The notes beneath the pieces are model-generated. The model saw only the letters and a program-made list of their open reading frames with translations, did no database searches and was not told the DNA's origin. Shown here in pieces: positions 41,201-48,843 of a stretch of 64,000 bases of DNA (positions are counted from its first letter, which is position 1; the number at the start of each line of letters is the position of its first letter). The translations under genes were made by a program, and so were the position numbers. Origin of the DNA: Flavobacterium johnsoniae UW101 (GTDB taxonomy: Bacteria > Bacteroidota > Bacteroidia > Flavobacteriales > Flavobacteriaceae); assembly GCF_000016645.1 (NCBI RefSeq), contig NC_009441.1:5704001-5768000 (forward strand), in the 5' to 3' direction.

Positions 41201-42599
41201 ATCCTTCAACATAATTAATTACTTCCCAATAATAGCTTTCTACACCACAGCTTAAACTTGTATCTGTAGTATTTGTAATTTGTAAATTACTGGCTGCACA
41301 AGCATTACCAAAAGTAAAATTGGGTTCCAAAATTGGTTCAACACATATTTGTCTTGTTGCCGTATTGCCTATTCCACAAGGCGTTTGTGCCCTTAATGTA
41401 ATTGTATAAGTTCCTGGTCTTGTATATACGTGTGCAGGATTTACTTCTCTCGATACCGGAGTTCCGTCTCCAAAATCCCACGTGTAAACATTGTATGTAC
41501 TGCAGCCATTAGTATAACCAGCCATTGTGGTATTGCTAAAATAAGCGTAAGTATTAGCACATATTATACTGTTTACATTAAAACTTACGGTTGGTACATC
41601 TAAAATAATAATAGGACCAGCTGTTAAATAAGTGCTCCCGCAAGATGTTGTTATCGTTAAAGTTACTGTATTTCCAGACGGACAATTAAATCGTGTAAAA
41701 GTATGCGGAATAGGAAAGTTTTGCGACGCACCAGGATTTGCACTATTGTAATAAGGTGAACTTTCTAATTGTTGCTGCGTATAATTTTGGAACGTACCAT
41801 CTCCATAATTTACCTGATAATTGGTATCAGACGGATTCAGTCCCCATGATCCTATTGCAAAATCCATTGGAGGAACCGGTGTACATAAATTGGTAGTATT
41901 ACCCGGCGCAATAAGAGCACCTATTGGATTATTAGAATTTTTTACAACATAAGTGATCGAATTACTGCAGGAATTTGTTCCTAAGGCAGTAATCGTCATA
42001 TTAAACGCCCCTAATTTTTGATATTCATGGGTTCTGGGAAACGTAACGTTTGTTTCTGAAGTACCATCCCCCCAATTGACATTATAAGAAGTAATACAGG
42101 AAACCGAAGCCGAACTATTTCCTACATTAATTGTATACTTAGGATTCGAGTTATTATCACCGCATCGCTCAAAAGGTTTCGCAGATCCAGCCGCATTTAA
42201 ATCTACAAACTTTAAATCAGGCTTTTGTGCAACTGAAACAGTTTTTACAACAGTATTTATCTCACCATTTGCATCTGTAACAGTAAGTCTTACGGTAAAA
42301 TTTTGGAATCCGCAGCCAAGTGCTGTAAAAGTATGATTCGGATTATTAACTGTCGATGTAGTTCCATCACCAAAATCCCAGCTGTAAACAAAAGGAGCTG
42401 CACCGCTCACTATTGCGTTGAATGTTACCGGTGTACCGGAACAGCTGTTATTATTTGTAAAATTAAAATCTACAGAAGGGGGAACAGTTAAATTATAACT
42501 ATTAAAAAACAGGTTTGAATTATCATCTGCATGAAGAGCAAACACTGAAGTGGTTATTAAAAAAATAAAGCTTAAAGGCAGTAAGTAAAGTTTCCCCAT
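38208..42599 (-). CDS. SprB-like giant surface adhesin with gliding motility-associated C-terminal domain
   Basis: 1463 residues, opening with a signal peptide (about 1-22). PKD domains follow, with repeated WDFGDGT/VNWGDGT motifs across about 40-430. The central part (about 730-1230) holds many SprB-type repeats, each with a TITDA-, GGxxPYTYxW- or NLxPGxYxVxVTD-like core. A further PKD-like domain (SWDFGDGNFSNEENPKH) precedes the C-terminal about 90 residues, a type B T9SS tail with the hallmark MPNAFTPNNDGYND and FDTWGGVIY. Such proteins are displayed at the surface in gliding or adhesion. It forms an operon with the PorP/SprF-like gene. It is shorter than F. johnsoniae SprB, so it is a paralogue. 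Confidence 0.93.
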   Translation of the reverse strand: MGKLYLLPLSFIFLITTSVFALHADDNSNLFFNSYNLTVPPSVDFNFTNNNSCSGTPVTFNAIVSGAAPFVYSWDFGDGTTSTVNNPNHTFTALGCGFQNFTVRLTVTDANGEINTVVKTVSVAQKPDLKFVDLNAAGSAKPFERCGDNNSNPKYTINVGNSSASVSCITSYNVNWGDGTSETNVTFPRTHEYQKLGAFNMTITALGTNSCSNSITYVVKNSNNPIGALIAPGNTTNLCTPVPPMDFAIGSWGLNPSDTNYQVNYGDGTFQNYTQQQLESSPYYNSANPGASQNFPIPHTFTRFNCPSGNTVTLTITTSCGSTYLTAGPIIILDVPTVSFNVNSIICANTYAYFSNTTMAGYTNGCSTYNVYTWDFGDGTPVSREVNPAHVYTRPGTYTITLRAQTPCGIGNTATRQICVEPILEPNFTFGNACAASNLQITNTTDTSLSCGVESYYWEVINYVEGFCGKESVPGAGRGQWNFANGTYSYSKEPVFNFVMPGTYYVRLTTRNSCGIDRSIVKTIQVKKPPVITLEKISDFCNSATIKPVGKVEETCAPASEITYLWSFPGGTPSSSTLLDPGSINYTVSGNYQATFSVTNSCGTTTKTQNFSVNTVLSPVITPKSVQICSGASFQVTPFTNGTDNVPAGTTYVWSAPVVSPPVAVSGAFAQSSPRTNISQTLTNNTNAPATVTYTVSPISTVCPGPDFTITVTVDPLIKVTETIKTGTCFGSNDGSITIAVAGGIPFATGNPYNFSWTGPNGFASSDQNISNLKPGYYNLRVIDNGRCPFNQSYYVSEPGKFQVVGESKNDITCFGLNDGRINVSVSGGTLPYTYVWTKNGAPYTANTGNPANLGPGDYNVTITEVNSCDVLNRSFTIIEPPLLKVSYVSQVDILCYGYSTGEINVTTTGGRATEISPGIFNYRYNWTGPNGYRSTVQNPRNLAAGTYNLTVTDNSGCVSNLQVVLLQNDEIKLDYTKTEIACYNYADASITINNITGGVPFATGEPYIIKWSNLGSGRVQNNLSAGTYVITITDALGCPKVFTIVIDNAPVFTIKPDVRQISCFGQKDAHIRLNLVGGKAPVRLVWDDDATAGIERNNIGPGKYSVTITDAKNCEIKETFTIVEPLLLEIKGEVSNTLDCTRSDTGAVNLIVTGGTQPYTYSWSNGARTEDLVNLVPGKYTVVVTDANGCKQSDTWTIMRFDQLTPSIEVITDHNCETKYVKQTFVGHVKGGIPPYTLNWSDGIVSGANNEIMNTENNGLVIFSVTDSFGCKAEVAYNVNTPVLGTANFSTGSYGKDMYDLYSIYDPITFTNLATGDFTLISWDFGDGNFSNEENPKHIYTKVGTYTIKQTVTYPFGCQYSYSATIKVEKGYSLIMPNAFTPNNDGYNDTFAPVFLGLSDITLDVFDTWGGVIYTEKGTNIRGWNGKVKDIDAENGNYYYKIILKTFYNHTIVEKGAFTLIK

Positions 42600-42693
42600 A
42601 TATGTCGAATCAAATTTGTGCGTAAAAGTATATGATTTTTTAACATAAAAAAATATTAAAAAACCGATTTAAAATCAATATGTTAAATTTTAG

Positions 42694-42712
42694 TACGCAA
42701 CACTATTGCGTA
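42694..42712. promoter_or_regulatory. Perfect dyad of the RtcB-island type between the adhesin and WYL genes (copy B)
   Basis: TACGCAA-CACTA-TTGCGTA: arms identical to copy A and the same 5-nt spacer length, but with a different spacer sequence. At the fixed 10-nt distance leftward there is only a weak box (ACATATTG), so it may act differently here. It lies 95 bp from the adhesin start and 200 bp from the WYL regulator start. Confidence 0.5.
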
Positions 42713-42801
42713 TTAAGATTAAATGAAATATTTTTAATGAAAAATGAATAGTAATCATATGTAAATCACGCAAAGACATCAAATAGTAAAGTTTTTATTT
42801 A

Positions 42802-42902
42802 CAGCCACAGATTAAGGATTAAAATGATTTCAAAAATCTGCTTAAATCTGCCAGATCAGCGTGAAACAAAAAACTTAGTGCTTTAGTGACTTTGCAGCAA
42901 AC
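42802..42902. repeat. Dispersed intergenic repeat copy
   Basis: It contains 'cagccacagatt', 'aaatctgcttaaatctgcca', 'cgtgaaacaaaaaacttagtg' and 'tgactttgcagc', matching the family at 1577-1726. It ends 10 nt before the WYL gene. No other gene is seen between 42600 and 42911. Confidence 0.65.
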
Positions 42903-42911
42903 AAAAACATA

Positions 42912-43949
42912 ATGTCACAAAACAAAAACGCCTTAATACGATACAAAACAATCGATAAATGCCTCCAGAATAAATACAGGCAATGGTCTCTCGAAGATTT
43001 AATCGAAGAATGCTCTGAAGCTTTATTTGAATATGAAGGAAGACAAAACCCAATAAGTAAGCGAACCATTCAGATGGATATTCAGCTGATGCGAAGTGAA
43101 AAACTGGGTTATAATGCGCCAATCGTAGTTTACGATAAAAAGTATTATAAATATGAAGACGAAGATTTTTCGATAACCGATATTCCGCTGACGGAAACCG
43201 ATATGAATGTTTTGACAGAAACGGTTTCTATGCTGAAACAGTTTAAAGATTTCTCTTTATTTAATGATGTATCAGATATTCTACAGCGATTGGAAGATAA
43301 AATCTACGCCGAAAAATCGCATACTAAACCCGTTATTTATCTGGATAAAAATGATAAACTAAAAGGACTCCATTATCTGGACGAAATCTATCAGGCAATT
43401 ATCAAAAAAATGGTTCTCATTATTACGTATAAATCTTTTAAATCTGCTGAAGAAAGCAAATTCCACTTTCATCCTTTCATATTGAAGGAATTCAATAACC
43501 GCTGGTTTTTAATTGGAAAGAAGAAAGCCTCACAGCCGATTACCAATTTAGCATTGGACAGAATCATTTCTATTGATTACGATTTTAATCATCCTTATTT
43601 AGAAGAAGATTTTGATGCTGATAATTTTTATAAAGATGTAATTGGTGTTACGGTGAATTCAGGATTGAATGCAAGACGAATTGAGTTATGGGTCGATGCT
43701 TCAAATGCGCCTTATGTACTTACAAAACCTCTGCATACTTCTCAGCGGTTAATTAAACAAAACAAAGACGGAAGTGTCATTATACACATATATGTAATCC
43801 CAAATTACGAGATGGAAAGGCTTTTATTAGGTTTTGGAAGCTGTTTGGAGATTTTAAAGCCAGAAGGTCTGAGAAATCGTATGAAAAAGATTCTCCAGGA
43901 TGCGATTTCACGCTACGATTCTGAAAAACCAACTGAAATAAATGCATAA
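42912..43949 (+). CDS. WYL-domain transcriptional regulator
   Basis: 345 residues. The N-terminal winged-helix-like region (about 5-80, ALIRYKTIDKCLQNK and SKRTIQMDIQLMRSE) binds DNA. The WYL domain covers about 155-235, with the RWFLIGKK and RIISIDYD segments, and a WCX-like C-terminal extension follows. WYL regulators sense nucleic-acid or nucleotide ligands in known cases (for example PafBC responds to single-stranded DNA). The gene is alone, but the region upstream holds a perfect dyad of the type found in the RtcB-island promoters. It is therefore a candidate regulator of that island (inference). Confidence 0.88.
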   Translation: MSQNKNALIRYKTIDKCLQNKYRQWSLEDLIEECSEALFEYEGRQNPISKRTIQMDIQLMRSEKLGYNAPIVVYDKKYYKYEDEDFSITDIPLTETDMNVLTETVSMLKQFKDFSLFNDVSDILQRLEDKIYAEKSHTKPVIYLDKNDKLKGLHYLDEIYQAIIKKMVLIITYKSFKSAEESKFHFHPFILKEFNNRWFLIGKKKASQPITNLALDRIISIDYDFNHPYLEEDFDADNFYKDVIGVTVNSGLNARRIELWVDASNAPYVLTKPLHTSQRLIKQNKDGSVIIHIYVIPNYEMERLLLGFGSCLEILKPEGLRNRMKKILQDAISRYDSEKPTEINA

Positions 43950-44120
43950 TTTTTTACGGAATATAGAATTATATGCTTTTTAAAAATTAAAAAAAGATTT
44001 TTACCGCATTAAAAATGTTAAAATCTAAAAAAAGAATAGTATATTACACTTAAAATAAACCACCAAAACCCTCTAAATCAGGGATATTTTATAACTAACC
44101 AAAAAATTATTAAAAAATTA

Positions 44121-44152
44121 TATGCATGCATAGTATTTTTTAATTATATTTG
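44121..44152 (+). promoter_or_regulatory. marR-fad operon promoter with palindromic operator
   Basis: A 12-bp perfect palindrome TATGCATGCATA (44121-44132), followed 12 nt later by the perfect -7 box TATATTTG (44145-44152). The palindrome occupies the -33 region, a position suited to repression by the MarR protein encoded 18 nt downstream. Confidence 0.65.
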
Positions 44153-44170
44153 AAATCGATATAGTTACCT

Positions 44171-44629
44171 ATGAAAGACAAAACGATAGATTATATTTTG
44201 AGAGCTACATGGCAGGCTGTTTCAAGAATGTATAATGAAGAAGCTGCTAAATACGACGCAACAATGGCGACAGGATTTGCTCTTTTAAGTATGGATAAGG
44301 AAGAAGGAACTCCATCAACCGCTTTGGGTCCTAGAATGGGCATGGAAGCAACCAGCTTAACAAGAACACTTAAATCTATGGAAGAAAAAGGTTTAATTGT
44401 TCGCAAAAAAAACCCAAGCGACGGCCGAGGTGTTTTAATCTACCTGACCGATTTTGGGAAAGAAAAAAGAGATTTATCTAAAAATACAGTTCTAAAGTTT
44501 AATGAAACCGTTAGAAAACATGTTTCAGAAGAAAAACTGAATCATTTTATCGAAGTTTCTGAAATCATCAATGAACTGATTCACGATAAAAACATTTTTA
44601 ATCAAATAGAAAACACAGAAAAAGAATAA
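44171..44629 (+). CDS. MarR-family regulator of the fatty-acid oxidation operon
   Basis: 152 residues with MarR winged-helix features: LGPRMGMEATSLTRTLKSMEEKGLIVRKKNPSDGRGVLIYLTDFG, with the DGR wing near residue 81. Members are usually repressors relieved by small ligands such as CoA esters or phenolics. It is the first gene of an operon (34 nt before the fadB-like gene), and a palindrome overlaps its promoter, so autoregulation by acyl-CoA or fatty acids is likely (inference). Confidence 0.9.
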   Translation: MKDKTIDYILRATWQAVSRMYNEEAAKYDATMATGFALLSMDKEEGTPSTALGPRMGMEATSLTRTLKSMEEKGLIVRKKNPSDGRGVLIYLTDFGKEKRDLSKNTVLKFNETVRKHVSEEKLNHFIEVSEIINELIHDKNIFNQIENTEKE

Positions 44630-44663
44630 TATTCTTTTCCTCCTACAAACAAATAATAACAAT

Positions 44664-47054
44664 ATGAAACGCACAATTAAAAAAGTTGCTGTAATTGGAT
44701 CCGGAATTATGGGTTCAGGTATAGCTTGTCATTTTGCTAACATTGGTGTCGAAGTTTTACTTCTTGACATTGTACCGCGTGAATTGACCGAAGCTGAAGC
44801 TAAAAAAGGGTTAACACTTGAAAGTAAAGCCGTTCGTAACCGTGTGGTAAACGAACATTTGGCGAATTCATTAAAATCAAAACCATCTCCTATTTACAGT
44901 CAGAAATTCGCAAATAGAATCACGACTGGAAATACAACAGATGATATGGCAAAAATTGCCAATGTTGACTGGATTATCGAGGTTGTTGTAGAGCGTTTAG
45001 ACATTAAGAAATTAGTTTTTGAACAAATCGAGAAATTCCGTAAACCCGGAACTTTGGTTACTTCAAACACTTCTGGTATTCCAATTCATTTTATGAGTGA
45101 AGGAAGAAGCGAAGATTTCCAACAGCACTTCTGCGGAACCCACTTTTTTAACCCTGCGCGTTACTTAAAATTATTTGAAATTATTCCTGGTCCAAAAACT
45201 TCAACTGAAGTATTGGATTTCTTAAACGAATACGGATCTAAATTCTTAGGAAAAACTTCGGTTGTTGCTAAAGATACTCCTGCGTTTATTGGAAACAGAA
45301 TTGGGATTTACGGAATCCAAAGTTTATTCCATTTAGTTAAAGAAATGGGATTAACGATTGAAGAAGTTGATAAATTGACTGGACCAGTAATTGGCCGTCC
45401 AAAATCGGCTACTTTCCGTACAGTTGACGTTGTTGGTTTAGATACTTTGGTACACGTTGCCAATGGTATTTACGAAAACTGCCCGAACGACGAACAACAC
45501 GAATTGTTCAAACTTCCTGATTTCATCAACAAAATGATGGAAAATAATTGGTTAGGGAGCAAAACTGGACAAGGTTTTTATAAAAAAGTAGATAAAGATA
45601 TTCTTTCTTTAGACTTAAATACATTAGAATACCGCGCTGCGAAAAAAGCAAATTTTGCTACTCTTGAACTAACAAAAACTATCGATAAACCTATCAATCG
45701 TTTTAAAGTTTTAGTGAAAGGAACAGACAAAGCGGGAGAATTCTATCGTAAGAGTTTCGCCGGAATGTTTGCTTATGTGTCAAACAGAGTTCCAGAAATC
45801 TCAGACGAATTATACAAAATTGACGATGCCATGAAAGCTGGTTTTGGATGGGAAAATGGTCCATTCGAAATCTGGGATGCAATTGGTGTTGCCAAAGGAA
45901 TTGAAATCATGAAAGCTGAAGGTTTAGAGCCTGCTGCATGGGTTACTGAAATGCTGGCTTCTGGAAGCGATAGTTTCTATACTGTAAAAGAAGGAGCAAC
46001 TTATTTCTATAACATTCCAACAAAATCTCAAGTAAAAGTTCCTGGACAAGATTCATTTATTATCCTAAACAACATTCGCGAAAGCAAAAAAGTTTGGAGC
46101 AACAGTGGTGCAATCATTCAGGATTTAGGAGACGGAATCTTGAACTTAGAATTCCAATCTAAAATGAATACAATTGGTGGCGATGTACTTACTGCTATCA
46201 ATAAAGCAATCGACTTATCTGAAAAAGAATATCAAGGCTTAGTTATTGGAAACCAAGCAGCTAATTTCTCAGTTGGAGCTAATATCGGAATGATTTTCAT
46301 GATGGCAGTTGAGCAGGAATACGACGAATTAAACATGGCAATTAAATTGTTCCAAGATACCATGATGCGTGTTCGTTACTCTTCTATTCCAGTTGTAGTG
46401 GCACCTCACGGAATGACTTTTGGTGGTGGTTGCGAAATGAGCTTACACGCTGATAAAGTGGTTGCTGCTGCAGAAACTTACATGGGATTAGTTGAATTTG
46501 GTGTTGGAGTTATCCCTGGTGGTGGTGGATCTAAAGAAATGACTTTAAGAGCATCTGATTTATTCCGCAAAAACGATGTGGAATTGAATGTTCTTCAAGA
46601 GTATTTCTTAACAATCGCAATGGCTAAAGTTTCGACTTCTGGTTATGAAGCTTTTGATACTGGACTTCTTCAACATGGAAAAGATGTTATTGTAGTAAAC
46701 AAAGATCGTCAGATTGCAGAAGCTAAGAAACATGCTTTATTATTAGCAGAAGCCGGTTATACACAGCCTATCAGAAGAAACGATATTAAAGTTCTAGGAA
46801 AACAAGCTTTAGGTATGTTCTTAGTGGGAACAGATCAAATGCAGGCTGGAAAATACATTTCTGAGCACGACAAGAAAATCGCTAACAAACTGGCTTATGT
46901 AATGGCTGGTGGTGATTTATCTGAAGCAACTTTAGTATCTGAACAATATTTATTAGATATCGAACGTGAAGCTTTCTTGAGTTTATGTACAGAACGTAAG
47001 ACTTTAGAAAGAATTCAATACATGTTGACTAAAGGAAAACCGCTTAGAAATTAG
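44664..47054 (+). CDS. fadB: 3-hydroxyacyl-CoA dehydrogenase / enoyl-CoA hydratase
   Basis: 796 residues. The N-terminus is the NAD-binding HCDH domain (AVIGSGIMGSGIACHFA), followed by two C-terminal HCDH segments. The crotonase fold is at the C-terminus (QAANFSVGANIGMIF, HGMTFGGGCEMSLHADKV). This order is reversed relative to E. coli FadB and typical of FadN-like and Bacteroidota enzymes. It carries out hydration and NAD-dependent oxidation of enoyl-CoA in beta-oxidation. It forms an operon with marR, thiolase and acyl-CoA dehydrogenase. Confidence 0.93.
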   Translation: MKRTIKKVAVIGSGIMGSGIACHFANIGVEVLLLDIVPRELTEAEAKKGLTLESKAVRNRVVNEHLANSLKSKPSPIYSQKFANRITTGNTTDDMAKIANVDWIIEVVVERLDIKKLVFEQIEKFRKPGTLVTSNTSGIPIHFMSEGRSEDFQQHFCGTHFFNPARYLKLFEIIPGPKTSTEVLDFLNEYGSKFLGKTSVVAKDTPAFIGNRIGIYGIQSLFHLVKEMGLTIEEVDKLTGPVIGRPKSATFRTVDVVGLDTLVHVANGIYENCPNDEQHELFKLPDFINKMMENNWLGSKTGQGFYKKVDKDILSLDLNTLEYRAAKKANFATLELTKTIDKPINRFKVLVKGTDKAGEFYRKSFAGMFAYVSNRVPEISDELYKIDDAMKAGFGWENGPFEIWDAIGVAKGIEIMKAEGLEPAAWVTEMLASGSDSFYTVKEGATYFYNIPTKSQVKVPGQDSFIILNNIRESKKVWSNSGAIIQDLGDGILNLEFQSKMNTIGGDVLTAINKAIDLSEKEYQGLVIGNQAANFSVGANIGMIFMMAVEQEYDELNMAIKLFQDTMMRVRYSSIPVVVAPHGMTFGGGCEMSLHADKVVAAAETYMGLVEFGVGVIPGGGGSKEMTLRASDLFRKNDVELNVLQEYFLTIAMAKVSTSGYEAFDTGLLQHGKDVIVVNKDRQIAEAKKHALLLAEAGYTQPIRRNDIKVLGKQALGMFLVGTDQMQAGKYISEHDKKIANKLAYVMAGGDLSEATLVSEQYLLDIEREAFLSLCTERKTLERIQYMLTKGKPLRN

Positions 47055-47075
47055 TATTTGAGTATTAAGATCTGA

Positions 47076-47492
47076 GTATTAAGTATTAAGATTAAAAAGA
47101 ATTATGCATCAATTTGAAAAGTTGAAAATCTGGCAGAAAGCTATGGATATAACTGAAAATGTATATAAAGTTTGTTCAGAATTACCCTCAGATGAGAAAT
47201 TCAACTTAATAAGTCAAATAAAAAGATGTGCAGTATCTATTCCTTCAAATATAGCGGAAGGCTCTGGTAGAAATTCCAATAATGAGTTTGCTCATTTTTT
47301 AGGAATTGCAAATGGTTCGACTTATGAATTAATCACTCAATTAATGATTTCAAAACGTTTGAAATTAATAGCTGAAGAAAAAATATCAACTATAATAAAT
47401 GAATTAGTAGAAGTCAGCAACATGAATTTTGCGCTTCAAAGATCTCTAAAAAAATAATAACTATATCGATTGGCAGTCTTAATACTTAATAC
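47076..47492. repeat. 16-bp perfect inverted repeats bounding the four-helix-bundle gene
   Basis: GTATTAAGTATTAAGA at 47076-47091 and its exact inverse at 47477-47492. Further 'cttaatac' copies lie just outside. The enclosed 417-bp unit contains one gene and interrupts the fad operon. Confidence 0.8.
47104..47457 (+). CDS. Four-helix-bundle protein (S23 / 23S rRNA intervening-sequence family)
   Basis: 117 residues with the family's hallmarks: FEKLKIWQKAMDITENVY at the start, the central SQIKRCAVSIPSNIAEGSGRNS and the FLGIANGSTYEL motif. Relatives are encoded in intervening sequences of 23S rRNA and in diversity-generating retroelements, and may bind nucleic acid as a pentameric bundle. Here it sits inside a beta-oxidation operon and is bounded by perfect inverted repeats, so it looks like an inserted cassette rather than a metabolic gene. 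Confidence 0.88.
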   Translation: MHQFEKLKIWQKAMDITENVYKVCSELPSDEKFNLISQIKRCAVSIPSNIAEGSGRNSNNEFAHFLGIANGSTYELITQLMISKRLKLIAEEKISTIINELVEVSNMNFALQRSLKK

Positions 47493-47515
47493 ACCAATCT
47501 TAATACATTTTATAA

Positions 47516-48697
47516 ATGAAAACAGCATATATAGTAAAAGCATATAGAACAGCAGTTGGAAAAGCTCCAAAAGGTGTTTTTAGATTTAAAAGACCTGATG
47601 AATTAGCTGCAGAAACCATTCAGTTTATGATGGACGAACTGCCTAATTTCGATAAAAAACGTATCGATGATGTTATGGTAGGAAATGCCATGCCGGAGGC
47701 GGAACAAGGTCTTAACGTTGGACGTTTAATCTCTTTAATGGGATTAAAAGTAGAAGACGTTCCTGGAGTTACAGTAAACCGCTATTGCGCATCTGGATTA
47801 GAAACTATCGGAATGGCAACTGCTAAAATCCAATCAGGAATGGCAGATTGTATCATCGCTGGTGGTGCAGAAAGTATGAGTTATATTCCGATGGGAGGTT
47901 ACAAACCAACTCCGGATTATAAAGTTGCTGCAGCGGGTCACGAAGATTACTATTGGGGAATGGGTTTAACTGCTGAGGCGGTGGCTAACCAATACAAAAT
48001 CTCTAGAGAAGATCAGGATGAGTTTGCTTACAACTCTCACATGAAAGCATTAAAAGCGCAGGCAGAAGGGAAATTCGATAAACAAATCGTTCCAATTACT
48101 GTTGAGCAGACTTTCATCAATGAAAATGGTAAAAAAGAAACAAAATCATACGTTGTAAACAAAGACGAAGGACCAAGAGCAGGAACTTCTAAAGAAGCTT
48201 TAGCAGGTTTAAAACCAGTTTTTGCTGCTGACGGAAGTGTAACAGCTGGTAACTCTTCTCAAATGAGCGACGGTGCTGCATTCGTTTTAATCATGAGCGA
48301 AGAAATGGTAAAAGAATTAAACCTTGAACCAATTGCACGTTTGGTAAACTTTGCTTCTTCTGGTGTTGAGCCAAGAATTATGGGTATCGGTCCTGTAAAA
48401 GCAATTCCGAAAGCGTTGAAACAAGCAGGATTAACATTGAACGATATTGAGTTAATTGAATTAAATGAGGCTTTTGCTTCACAAGCTTTAGCAGTAACTC
48501 GCGAATTAAACATAAACCCAGAAATCGTAAACGTAAATGGTGGAGCAATTGCTTTAGGTCACCCTCTGGGATGTACTGGAGCTAAACTTTCTGTTCAGTT
48601 GTTTGATGAAATGAAACGTAGAGGCAATAAGTACGGAATCGTTTCTATGTGTGTAGGAACTGGGCAAGGAAGCGCGGGGATTTACGAAGTGTTGTAA
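47516..48697 (+). CDS. fadA: Acetyl-CoA acyltransferase (thiolase)
   Basis: 393 residues with thiolase signatures: the nucleophilic Cys in VNRYCASGLETIGMA, the C-terminal NVNGGAIALGHPLGCTGAK and the second catalytic Cys in SMCVGTGQGSAGIYE. It cleaves 3-ketoacyl-CoA in the last step of beta-oxidation. It follows the fadB-like gene after the inserted four-helix-bundle cassette. The length and motifs are standard. Confidence 0.95.
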   Translation: MKTAYIVKAYRTAVGKAPKGVFRFKRPDELAAETIQFMMDELPNFDKKRIDDVMVGNAMPEAEQGLNVGRLISLMGLKVEDVPGVTVNRYCASGLETIGMATAKIQSGMADCIIAGGAESMSYIPMGGYKPTPDYKVAAAGHEDYYWGMGLTAEAVANQYKISREDQDEFAYNSHMKALKAQAEGKFDKQIVPITVEQTFINENGKKETKSYVVNKDEGPRAGTSKEALAGLKPVFAADGSVTAGNSSQMSDGAAFVLIMSEEMVKELNLEPIARLVNFASSGVEPRIMGIGPVKAIPKALKQAGLTLNDIELIELNEAFASQALAVTRELNINPEIVNVNGGAIALGHPLGCTGAKLSVQLFDEMKRRGNKYGIVSMCVGTGQGSAGIYEVL

Positions 48698-48732
48698 TAA
48701 GTAGTATTAAGTAAAGTATACGTCCAGTTTGG

Positions 48733-48805
48733 TCATTGCGAGGAACGAAGCAACCTCGCTAACAATTGCGCAAAGCAAGTGTGGTTGCTTCGTTCCTCGC
48801 AATGA
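48733..48805. repeat. 73-bp palindromic element with 23-bp arms
   Basis: Perfect inverted arms at 48733-48755 and 48783-48805 (core GCGAGGAACGAAGCAACC), with a 27-bp centre. It lies between the thiolase and acyl-CoA dehydrogenase genes and would form a strong hairpin in the operon mRNA. Confidence 0.92.
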
Positions 48806-48843
48806 CAAGATTGAGCAAAAACAAAATATAAAAAAACATAATC

